Assembly: GCA_002917775.1 (NCBI GenBank)
Contig: KZ627150.1
Location: 736,954 to 800,953 of the forward strand
Source: Glaciozyma antarctica PI12
Taxonomy: Eukaryota; Basidiomycota; Microbotryomycetes; Kriegeriales; Camptobasidiaceae
DNA length: 64,000 bases
Reading direction: 5' to 3'
Every line of letters begins with the position of its first letter. Position 1 is the stretch's first letter. Below, in pieces: positions 54,489 to 64,000 of this stretch. Made by a program: the position numbers and the translations under genes. The notes below the pieces were generated by a model. It did no database searches. It was given only the letters and a program-made list of their open reading frames with translations, and was not told the DNA's origin.

Positions 54489-57054
54489 CCTACCAGCGCT
54501 CGCCTACTAGCGCTCCCCTCCATCCATGCATAACACTAACGATCTCATGCGCCTCCGACAGCAACCTACCCACAAACTCATCAGTCCCAACCCCAAAGCG
54601 AGCGAAGAAAAAGTCAACGTACGCATTCAAAATCGCCTGGCCCTCTGGCACGCTCCCATCGCGACCCTGGAACCGCCCGTCGGTCCTCAGGTCATCGATC
54701 TGTGCGAGCGCGAGCTGGTACGGGTAGAGGTCGCGGCCGCTGTAAGGTCCGCCGTACTTCTGTACCTCGACTGCGAGAAAAGGCTTGCGTCAGTCTTGGG
54801 TCATTCGGTGAAGGAGAGGACGTACTTAGACAGCGCTTGACGGTCGTGAGTTTCTGTTTTTGCGAGGATTAGTGCGTGCGGATGGGGGAGGAAGGAGGAA
54901 ACGTACGTTGGCGATGGGCATGAGTTCCTCCGAGATGGGTTCGCTCGACGCCATGAGTCGGTAGCAGAGTCCATAGCACCGACGGAGGAGGTAGAGCAAG
55001 ACCTGCTCGTCACATCAGTTCCCGCGCCACCCTCCGTCCAAAAAGCGAGCGCACCAGCTGGCCCTCCGGCACGTTCCCCTCTGCGTCCTTGAACTTTCCG
55101 TTCACTCGCATCCCATCAATCTCCTGCAACGCCATCTGGTAGTTATAAAGATCCTACCGGCACACAACACGATCAGCCCCTCTCCCTCCGTCTCCCAAAA
55201 ACGCGCACTCACCGTCTCCCTCAACGTCCAACGATGCGTCAACACCAACCTCTCCAACTGAGCCCTAATCTCGCTCAACCGATCGTAAATCGGCTGCAAC
55301 GGTCCCCTCGCTACATCCTCCGCTCCCTCCCTCGCCTGAATCTCTTGACAGATCTCAAAGTTATCCTCCAGCAATCCCGCCAGCAGCGCCTGACCCTTCG
55401 CAGGCTCAATGAACTCCCCCTCGACCGGGCCAACGACGACGAATTTCCCGTTGATACGCTTGTCCTCGATTGCCCGAAGCTCGCTGAGGATGTTGGTCGT
55501 GTCCGAGGCGCTGGGACGGGCGCGGGAGGCAATCGAGGCGAGGAGACGACGGAGGGTGATGAGGCGTTGGTGGATCGGTGCGAGCTCTGGGGAGAGTTGG
55601 GAGAGGGAAGCGACGAGGGGTTTGAGGAGGCGGTCTGCCCGGGGGTGAGGCGTCAATGGGGTGCGGAGGGAGGGCGGGGAGGGAGCGTACCGCAGTCTTC
55701 CCACTTTGCGAGGAGGAGCTTCGTGAGTCCTTCTTCGCGCTGCTCAACTTCCTGGTCGTTGTTGTCGCCGAATCCGTGCCCGCCTTCGATGATGTCCTTA
55801 AGCTCGGCGAGGCGGTTCTGGAAAGGCTTGAGGTCCGTCTCCGTGTAGATGCCGCTCTCGTTGACTATTGAGCGGCGTCAGTGCGCGCCAACGAAGAGGG
55901 CTGGTGAACGTACGATGAGTGAGGAGTCGCTTCATCGTTGCGAGCTGGCAGAAGGTCGCAGGGCTCTCGCGCGACTTGCCAATGGTGAGGAAGAAGAGGG
56001 ACAGCAGCTGCGCAGAGTGTTCAAAGGACTGGTTAGCTCCACCCTCCCTCCTTCATACCAGGACGACGCACCTGGAACACATCATTCAAGATGGTATCGA
56101 CTCGGTTCTCCTCGTGCGCATCCTGCGCCTGCGCCTCCTCCTCCTCCACCTTGGCCGTTCCCGAAGTCGATGCCCTCGGGGTTGAAGGCGACCTGATCTC
56201 GTTCAAGCGGTTCACTGCACGCGTGGAAGAGTTCAGTACTGCGAGAGGGCAGGGCGGTCTCCGAGAATGGAAGGCGGACCTTCTGCCATGAGAGACGAGT
56301 AGATGTCGAGGACATCCTTGGCGCGAATGTACTCGGTGCGATCCTTCTTGAGCTTGGTGAGGCGGTTGCGGATGCTGTAGGAGGAGGAGCGAGATCAGCA
56401 GCTGCATCCGTGGGTAGTGTCCCACGTGACGGGGTTGGTGAATACTGTAGAGAGAGCAAAGCCAAGCGTCCCAGCTCTCGGAAGAGAACCCGGAAGGAGC
56501 TCAGCGGCGGTAGCCTTCGTCGTCGTGCTGTCGCGGTCCTTTAGACTGCTGTCACCAGGCCGAGCTCCAGCCTGGCCGCGCGGCCCTTCCCCCGCCAAGC
56601 TTCCCTCCCACCCCCGCACCACTGTCCTCTGTTGTGCCCTGCAGTCTGTTTCCTATCCACCACCGATAGAGCTCCGCCAGGTCCGTGCCGGCGAAGATCG
56701 CTAGAGCGAGCACCGCAGAAGTCATAATGAAAGAGCTCGTTCGTGCTGCTCCCCGTCGCCGCTGTGCGCTCCTTGCTTGCCACCTAGAGCTGGATGAAGA
56801 GCTTACTGGATGAGAGCCTCGAGGACGGGAAGTTCGTCGTTGGGGACCATGCTTTGCGGGAGAGGTACTGAGGAAGATAGGGAGTCGTTGGGGCTGAGAG
56901 AGTGGCGTGCGGTAGATCGAGTCGAGTTGGGGTCGGAGGAGGTGTAGATCGAGTGCTTCTTTAGTCGAAGTGGCCTGGGTGGAGCTAAGGTCGAGGTCTT
57001 TGGCGGTGAGGAGGAAAGGGAAGAAGGAAGCTCGCGCGCGCGCCCGTTGCTCAT
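54489..57054 (-). CDS. UPF0662/DUF2408 conserved protein
   Basis: The N-terminal exon begins MSNGRARELPSSLSSSPPKT and ends NDELPVLEALI. The next exon starts IRNRLTKLKKDRTEYIRAKD. Then come two copies of the DUF2408 repeat. The first includes ESGIYTETDLKPFQNRLAEL and IHQRLITLRRLLASIASRAR, with PAKGQALLAGLLEDNFEICQ. The second includes PIYDRLSEIRAQLERLVLTH, YNYQMALQEIDGMRVNGKF and EGQLVLLYLLRRCYGLCYRL, and a further partial unit has LYPYQLALAQIDDLRTDGRF. It ends LVGERW. The family is fungal and of unknown function. The intron between the first two exons is 432 bases (56375-56806), far longer than its neighbours. Confidence 0.75.
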
Positions 57055-57294
57055 TTCTTATCTCGCATTAGAAAGTCCAATTCGACACTAGAAATTTGCT
57101 ACTTTCCATTATCTCGCCTTGTGCGTTCCTCTTCCTGAGCGATCGACTCGCTTGAATCAGTACAACTCTAGATAAACAGCTATCAGCACGATTTGTACAA
57201 GGCAAGTTGAAGAAACCAGTTAAATCCGCCGTAGCGAGCGTGCGTTCTCTCAGCTCGAGCTGTGACTCCGCGTGGTCCTCTTCCTTCTCTCCAC

Positions 57295-60200
57295 ATGCTC
57301 AGGCGTTTCTCTTCCTTGCTCCATACTCGCAAGATGGCGAACACGGCGACAAAGCAACTCCCCTCCAGTCCCCTCTCGGAAGGACCAGCGATTACCATCG
57401 AAGACCTCTTGCAGCTCCCTCGCCCCTCAGCCGGCCTCCCCAACCCCTCCTCCACTCTCGCCCTCTGGTCCTCCTCCACCTTCTCCTTCTCCGGAGGCGA
57501 CAACAAAGGCCGTACCGAAAAGACCTTCTCCCTCGTCGACCTTCCCTCCTTGAACTCCCCCATCCTCGAAGCGAAGCCGCGCCAGATCCTCAGCGGACTA
57601 GCCTATCTCGAAGCCGCGTGGTTGGACGACAAGACGTTCCTCTTTCTCCGACCTGCGGGAGAACAGGTGCTTGAGGAGGGAGGGAGGGTAGATCATCCGG
57701 CTGAGATGGGGGATGCGGAGAACAAGAAGCGGTTGGCGGAGCTGGGGGCTAAGGAGGGAGGAGAGGGGGTTGAGGTGTGGGCGAAAGATGTGGTTGAGGG
57801 AGACGAGTACCTTGTTGGCAAGCTGCCTGTTGCGTGAGTTCGTTCGCAGGGGGGAAGGGAGGTACGAGCGTTGACGTGCCGGTGTGTGGGGCAGCATTGC
57901 GAACCTCAAGATCGTTCACATCTCGTCTGGCAAGGAGAAGGGAGCCGTCCTGGCTTTCAGCGCTACCGTCTTTGCCGACGGCGACGTCTACAAGGTCGCT
58001 GAGCACAAGAAGGCGGCCGAGATCGCAGCTAGAGGCAGCAACGTTCGAGGCAAGTTGATACCTATCCGCGTTCCTCCTGCTTCGCGAGCTAACCCCTTAG
58101 CGCAGTCTACGATAGCCTCTTCGTTAGGCACTGGGACGAATGGAGCGCGACTGGCGGAGAACGCACGCAGCTTCACTTCGTCCGCCTCACTCGCAACCCC
58201 GAATCGTTCACCAATTCGGACGGCGAGAGCAGCGGAGACGAGTTTGAGCATGTCGAGATGCCGAGTAAGGGGGAGATGGAAGGGAGTGAGGTCGAGGGAA
58301 GGTGGAGCATGGTCTCCAAGTCCGTGCCAGGATTTACGGCGAAGAGGCCGACGGTGCTCTCTCCTTTGGCTGGAACGCCTCTCGTGAGTCTTTCTCACTG
58401 CCCGAGCTTTTACGGCACGGTCTGACGATTTCTCATCGACCAGGAATGCCCCGTTGGCGCCTTCGGTGGATCCGGAGACTTCTCGCTGTCCTCAACGCAC
58501 CTCCTTTTCCACTCCAAGGACCCTCTCGTAAGTCGTTCCCCCCGCAGGCGTCCTTCCCCTTGCTAACCAAGGGAAACTCAGCTCAACCCCGCCTGGCACA
58601 CGCGCACGCAAACCTACATCGTCCCTCTCTCCCCTCGCTCCGCCGCGGACGCGAAGCCCAAGGCTCTCACCGTCGGTACCCAAGGCGCCACTTCCTCTCC
58701 CGTTCTCTCCAAGGACGGCAAGCGCGTCACCTGGCTCGAGATGCGCGAAGGTGCGTCCCGTCATCTCGATTCGCGTCGCTCAATCGCTGATTAGGGGCTC
58801 GCTTCGCAGATGGCTACGAGGCGGATAGGAACCGCGTGATGATCTACGAGCTGGCTACTGGGAAGAGGTGGGGAGCTACGGAGAAGTGGGATCGCTCGCC
58901 TTCGACCGTCGAGTGGTGCCCTTGCGGAGAGAAAGTCTACCTCCTCGCCGAGGTTCGTCCTCTCCCCTCCCTCTCCGATCTTCGCTGACTTTCTCACAGG
59001 AAGAAGGCCACGTCAAGCTCTTCCAGCTCCCCGTTCCTCTCTCCCCCTCAGCCTCTTACGTCCACCCCGACCCCGAGACCCTCACGCACAAGCACTCCAT
59101 CACCTCCCTCTCCCCCCTCTCCTCCTCCTCCATCCTCCTCACCCAAAACTCCCTCACGACTCCCAACGTTCTCACCCTCCTCACCCTCCCCTCCTCTCCC
59201 TCCAAAGGCACCCCACCCGACCTCTCCCCCCTCGCATCCCTCACGCCCCACCTCGCAGCGCAGAAGGACCTCGACCCCGGAGAGAGCTTCTGGTTCCCCG
59301 GCGCCGAAGGCGTAGAAGTGAATGGCTTCATCCTCTTCCCTCCTGGATTCAAGGACAAGGAAGTGAGGGCGCAGAGTGGGAAGAAGTGGCCGTTGGCGTT
59401 CTTGGTGCATGGAGGACCGCAGGGCGCTTGGACGGATTCGTGGAGCACGCGTTGGAACCCGAATATCTACGCTGCGCATGGGTACATTGTCGTTACTATC
59501 AAGTACGTCTCTTTTCGCTCGGCGACGGGACGAGGGAGCTGATCGAGTGTCCAGCCCGACGGGGTCGACGGGGTATGGGCAGAAGTTTTGCGACGATATC
59601 AAGAACCAGTGGGGTGGGAAACCGTTCATTGACCTTGTGGCGGGACTCGAGTTTGTCAAGTTCCCGTTCCCGGAGATTGATGGAGAGCGCACGGCGATGC
59701 TGGGAGCTTCGTATGGTGGTAAGTCGTCGTCCTCTTCCCTCCTCGTGATGTCGCTGATCTTTCTATTTACCAGGATTCATGGCGAACTGGATTCAGGGAC
59801 ATAACGACGTGACCAAGTTCAAGGCGATCGTGTGCCACGATGGAGGTGAGTAGCGACCGAGACTCGAGGACGAGGACGTACAGCTGACTCAAGCTCCTTC
59901 GTAGTCTTCTCCACCTCGGGTACTTGGTTCACGACCGACGAGCTCTACTTTGCCGAACGCGAGTTCGACGGCGTACCCTGGGAGAAGCCCGAAAACTTCA
60001 GTCGGTACGTCCCGCTCTCCTCTTCTCCACCTCATAAACTGACGCTGTCGCAGCTGGGATCCCCAGAACCACATCAAGAACTGGAAGACGCCTCAGCTCG
60101 TCATCCGTCCGTCCTCTCCTCCCCTTCCTGCCGCTCTCGCTGACCTAGCTATCGCAGACGGTGGCCGCGACTTCCGCCTCGTCGAAGGCGAGGGACTAGG

Positions 60201-60409
60201 CGTGTTCAACACGCTTCAGCGACTGGGCGTCCCTTCGCGATTCGTTTACTTGTGAGCTCGCTGTTCCCTCGCAAGGTGCTCGTGGCTGACTCTGGTGGTG
60301 GCATCGCAGCGAGAAGGAGAATCACTGGGTGCTGGAGCCCCACAATGGAGTGCGTTGGCATGAGGAGGTGCTCAAGTGGATTGATGAGTGGACTGCCGAG
60401 GAGGTCTAG
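57295..60409 (+). CDS. Dipeptidyl-peptidase V-like S9 serine peptidase
   Basis: The enzyme should cleave dipeptides from the N-termini of peptides. It has a beta-propeller N-terminal domain and a C-terminal alpha/beta-hydrolase domain. The second contains WPLAFLVHGGPQGAWTDSWS, NPTGSTGYGQKF, the nucleophile elbow GASYGGFMANWI (Ser), HGGRDFRLVEGEGLG (Asp) and FEKENHWVLEPHN (His): a complete triad. The length of about 730 residues is usual. Two in-frame starts are possible: 57295 gives MLRRFSSLLHTRKM, a basic presequence-like extension; 57334 gives MANTATKQLPSS. No secretion signal is evident from either, unlike secreted fungal DppV. There are about ten introns. Confidence 0.85.
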
Positions 60410-60675
60410 GGCAAGAGCGAGTAAGGACGTTCGTGCATGTATTTCAGATCGCTGTTTTCGCTCCTTGATTGTACGCACGCTCTCCCTCGTTCTGCTCCTC
60501 GCTCACGATTTGCTGCTGCTTGTGAGCTCGGCGTTGCGCAAACACGACCTCAAAAGACTGCGATCTCTCGTTTCTCAAACACTTCTCGCGTTGGCGTCGT
60601 CCTATCCAACGATTCATACAATGCACGTACTATCTCAATAACTTACCTGTCCTATGTATCCTCCCCCGCACTCCT

Positions 60676-63238
60676 TCACTTGGTCCTCTTAAGCTCATAA
60701 AACGCCATCACCAAAAACGCCAACCCACTCCTCGCCGCCGTCCCCCTCTCCTCTCCCAACCTCCTCCAAAACCCCTCATAAACCGCCTCCGCCTGCTTCC
60801 CCTTCCCCAACCCGACCAATGCGAGCGCCCAAAGCCCATGCGCCTCCACTTCATCCCCGTACCGCGCGACGCGTCCCTCGAGCGTCTCCTCCATCGAGCG
60901 AAGCGCGTTGAGCCCCGCGTGGCGGTCATCTCGCGTGCTGGAACGACGGAGGTTGATAGCGAGGAGGAGGCAGAGGATTGTTTCGTGTGGGTACATCTTG
61001 GTGGCTTGTCGGAGGACCTGAGTCCTAACGACGATGTCGGTCGAAGGGGTGGCGAAGTAGAGGCTGAGGAAAGGGGCCGGACCATGGATCGCTTCGGCGG
61101 TCGTGGAGAGGCAGTTGTCGATGCATCCTGTTTCGCGACAAGCGATCACGCGGCGGAGGTGCGAGCATGCACGCGGGTTGTCGAGTTGCTCGGTCGCGAT
61201 GAATGCCAATCGAGCGTGCGCGGCGGGGTAGTCGCACCGAAGCTCGATAGCCTGCTCGAGTTCCTTCCTCGCTTCCTCCGTCCGTCCGCGCGCGTGGAGT
61301 TGCTCGCCGAGGAAGGCGAAAGAGGTGTACGAAGTCGGGTCGAGCGAGGTGGCCTTGCGAAGGTGGATCTCCGAAAGTTCCCACCTCCCCAGACGCGCGA
61401 ACGTCTTCCCTAGATACTCGTGCGCGTACGCCAGCTCGGGATCTCGCTTGATAGCCGCTTCGAGGGGCCGGACCGCGCCCGCGAAATCCTCGAGGTGGAA
61501 CAGCGCTCGTCCCAACGACGCTCGCGCTGTCGCCCTACTCCCGTCAAGCCTGACCGACCTCGCGAACGCCGCTGCAGCGAGTTCCATCGCTTCGCGCGAA
61601 TCCTGAGTCCGCGCAAGGCGGTACCTCGTCCTCCCGAGCCATTCTGACGCGATCGCCTTGTCGAGCGGCGCGCAGCGGGACTGGGACGCGGTGGAGAAGT
61701 GCGTTTCGGCGAGAGAGAGGTGACGAGCTCCGTAGGCTGCCATGCCGTCGACGATGAGGTCCCGTGCGGTGAGGACGGAGCCTGGGTCCATCTCAAGCGA
61801 GTGCGGCAGGAGGTTTGTAGTCGCGGATACCGAGGGGGGTGAGGGGGGGAGGATTTGTAGGCGCGGATACCGAGGGGGATAGTGGCGAGGACGAGGAAGG
61901 TGCCGACGATAGTTGCGAAGGAGAGAGGAGTGCCGAGGGGGGTGGAATGGCCGAGGGTGAGGGGAATTTCGAAGACGATCGCAGTGGCTTGCGTGGCGTT
62001 TTCGACGACGTACTCCGTAACCTTCTGCTCGAACTCGACTGTGGCGGGCCGAACGAGGGTGCGGAGGAAGGGGAGGTGCGGCTTGAGGTACGGATACGAT
62101 GACAGAGGCGCCGAGAACGGCGGAGACGAGTTGCCAGCGACGATCGTTGATGGACTGCTGAGGTACTGTAGCGCTCGGGAGGATGGTCTCGTTGATCTCG
62201 GCGTTGGCTCTGCAAACAACGCGACGTCAGCGGTGCTCGAAAAGAAGGGGGAGAGGGTGCGCACGGGAGCTCCTGCGCCTCGAGCGTCTCTTCGACCTCT
62301 TCCTGCTTGCCCTCGACAAACTCCTCCTCCTCCATCAACTTCTCCTCGTCGAGAAGCTGGTCGAACTGGCTCATAAGCCCCGAGCGGTGGAGGAAGCTCG
62401 CGGTCGAAGAGGGCTGCGAGCGAATGTGCGACGGGTGCATTCGACCCTTCTCCGACGAGAACGGGCTGGCAAGGTGTCCACACTCGCTGCCGGCTTGCGA
62501 GTAGCTGGAGCCCATACGAGCTTGACGAGTCGCGTCGACGACGGCGTTGTAGGCTTCCTCGCTATCGACCTGCGCGAAGGATCAGCTCCGGTCGACGCGA
62601 CGCGCCACGAGAGCTAAACGCACGGTGGAGGTCCCATCACCCCTAGCGTGGGCCATCGTATCCGCTAGCCAGTTGCTAAAGTCACTCTGGCTACGCGTGA
62701 CGCTCTTGACGAGTCCCTCCTCCTCCTGCGAATCCGTGACGGAGAGGTACTGCTCGACGAAGGACGTAGTCGAGTCTTCTTCCATCTCCTCGAGCTTGAC
62801 CGTGTCCTCTGCTAGGACGGCGTCGGCGCGCGCGCGCTGAGGAGAAGGGGTCGAAGAGATTTGGGACCAGGACGCGTCGGACGCGCCGTCCGAGGGCGAT
62901 TCGAGGAGTGCGCCACTGATGACGAGATCACGGGTGGCGTCGTAGCCCGACGAGGTCCTGCTCGAGGAGGTCCTGCTGGAACCACGGACGCTCTGGAACG
63001 CCTGGGAGCTGGTTCCTCGAGTTGAAGAGCGCTTCTCGACGCCGCCGACCGAAAATGACTCCGTTCCTTGACGGGCGGAGATGGAGCCAATGAGAGACGC
63101 CGTAGCGCAGCCTGGGGCTTCGGTGGATCCGGTGGATCCGGTGGCGCCGGTACCCTTGGAGGAGGAGGGCGAAATGACCTGGGACGCGAGGTGTGCCGCG
63201 TCGATAGCCTCCTGCAGTGAGAGGATGGACGACTGCAT
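60676..63238 (-). CDS. Membrane-linked TPR protein of unknown function
   Basis: The N-terminal 250 residues are disordered and Ser-rich (MQSSILSLQEAIDAAHLASQ, then Gly-Ser-Thr repeats). An acidic helix (FDQLLDEEKLMEEEEFVEGK) and then PFLRTLVRPATVEFEQKVTE, AIVFEIPLTL and SFATIVGTFLVLATIPLG follow; the last looks like a membrane segment. The C-terminal half is a TPR array. It includes GARHLSLAETHFSTASQS, FARSVRLDGSRATARASLGR, AIKRDPELAYAHEYLGKTFA and EQAIELRCDYPAAHARLAFI, and ends VMAFYELKRTK. I do not recognise the family. The two halves join through an intron with acceptor at 61782; its donor is duplicated (see repeat). A second frame change at about 62,095-62,145 needs a GTCTCC-CAAG intron or an indel. 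Confidence 0.5.
61811..61890. repeat. 40-bp imperfect tandem duplication inside an intron
   Basis: Two 40-base units lie side by side (61811-61850 and 61851-61890). The first 30 bases of each differ at only a few positions, and the 13-base core GCGGATACCGAGG is identical. On the minus strand each unit carries the sequence CCTCG-GTATCCGCG, so a 5' splice site is duplicated. Confidence 0.8.
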
Positions 63239-63759
63239 CTTGAAGAGGTGGCGGGGTGATGGTAGAACGAAGAGAGAGGAAAGTCTCGTTCGAAAGTTTG
63301 TTGCTACGGCTGGGAGCCGGGAGGAGAGGAGAGGTGATCGTGCCTGCAGCGAGCTGGCCCTGTGTCCCGTGGGATAGGTGGCTGGTCGTTTGGTTGCGAT
63401 CACTTTGAGTTTGATCGCCGCTACCAGCTGACACTGCGGATGTTCAGAGCGAGGTGGATGCGATAAAAAGGACAAAGGGAGAAGGAGCGAGAGCGGACGG
63501 AGGAGAACCTAGGTCGAGGTCAAGGCGCGGACGCAAAACTGGACGCATTTATTTTTTGGCTCACCGCATCGGTTTCTCTGCAGTCTTTCGGTGAGAACGA
63601 GAGATCGATAGACCGAAACTACTATAAGCAGCAGTAAACAGACCCGGAACTGCTTGACTATCTCGCTAACGAGAATCGAAACTCCGAAGAATTTCGGCCT
63701 GCCCATCCGCTCCCTCTCGAGGGAGCTCGTCAGCACGCTTCGGCCTTGTTCCTTCCTCA
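63239..63759. promoter_or_regulatory. Divergent promoter region
   Basis: These 521 bases separate outward-facing starts. The middle (about 63540-63680) is AT-richer than its flanks, with ATTTATTTTTTGGC at 63548. No coding sequence is visible. Confidence 0.4.
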
Positions 63760-64000
63760 ATGACATCTCCTTCAGCACCTCTCCTCTCCAAATCCGTATC
63801 GTTTAACCCTCTCCTCGACATCTCCTCCCCAGCGCCCTCCTCCACCGCCTCCAACTCACCCACCCCAGCTCCTCTTCCTCCCAAACCCTCTCTCACTCGC
63901 CGCCGCTCCTCTCTCAAAGTCGGCTCTGAAATGCCTTACCGGCCTGAACCCGAGACGTACCAGCACCCTGATCCTCTCCTGCGCCGGCTGAGGCTGAACG
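63760..64000 (+). CDS. Partial gene at the right edge, unknown product
   Basis: The frame is open from ATG to the window end: MTSPSAPLLSKSVSFNPLLD, a Ser/Pro-rich linker, RRRSSLKVGSEMPYRPEPET, then YQHPDPLLRRLRLN. The start is supported by the pyrimidine-rich sequence before it and by typical low-complexity N-terminal composition. The YxxPDPLLRRLRL segment may begin a folded domain, but too little is visible to name it. Confidence 0.45.
   Translation, partial: MTSPSAPLLSKSVSFNPLLDISSPAPSSTASNSPTPAPLPPKPSLTRRRSSLKVGSEMPYRPEPETYQHPDPLLRRLRLN

Noticed and set aside
63509-63778. Minus-strand frame of 89 codons with a hydrophobic stretch
   Set aside because: It lies in the divergent promoter and overlaps the start of the right-edge gene; no supporting features.
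1-64000. tRNA, rRNA, CRISPR arrays and virus-like elements
   Set aside because: I found no tRNA arm and loop patterns, no rRNA-like sequence, no spaced repeats and no reverse transcriptase, integrase or capsid motifs on reading the window by eye.

Overview
This window is nuclear DNA from a GC-rich, gene-dense and intron-dense fungus. Almost every gene has several introns of about 40-70 bases. They often begin GTGCGT, GTACGT or GTGAGY and carry a CTGAC/CTAAC-like branch signal just before the acceptor. Together with the protein content this fits a basidiomycete, most likely a Pucciniomycotina red yeast (Rhodotorula/Rhodosporidium type). That assignment is inference. I see no rRNA, tRNA, CRISPR array, transposon or virus-like element.

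Layout. 0.9-8.4 kb: a centromeric histone H3 (CENP-A) tail-to-tail with a NASP/Sim3-type histone chaperone, then a TFIIIC subunit and a GATA-like zinc-finger protein. 9-17 kb: a Gfo/Idh/MocA oxidoreductase, a DUSP-containing ubiquitin protease (Ubp12 type) and an alanine-glyoxylate aminotransferase. 17.5-20.7 kb: a damaged stretch in which a copper amine oxidase and an amino acid/choline-type permease, both without their 5' ends, meet head to head; a run of N and ambiguous bases lies inside the oxidase. 20.9-27 kb: a possible nuclear-basket nucleoporin, a THEM6-like thioesterase-fold protein and two unknown proteins. 27-36.6 kb: Sec72, an App1 phosphatidate phosphatase, a PQ-loop transporter, an HP1 chromodomain protein and the Mgs1/WRNIP1 ATPase. 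37-47.4 kb: the Doa10 ubiquitin ligase, a UPF0357/DUF2015 protein, Trm82, Erv1 and a nine-helix protein resembling signal peptide peptidase without its catalytic residues. 47.6-64 kb: a GAR-domain protein (Kar9-like), an RTC4-domain protein, a UPF0662/DUF2408 protein, a dipeptidyl-peptidase V-like enzyme, a membrane-linked TPR protein and the start of one more gene.

Most genes are housekeeping and do not form one pathway. Some themes recur: chromatin (CENP-A, NASP, HP1), ER and membrane protein handling (Sec72, Doa10, the peptidase-like protein) and ubiquitin (Ubp12, Doa10, and Mgs1 with its ubiquitin-binding finger). Gene ends are packed closely (for example 60-70 bases between some convergent stop codons). 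Exon joins were worked out by eye from reading frame and GT-AG sites, so small splice errors are possible.
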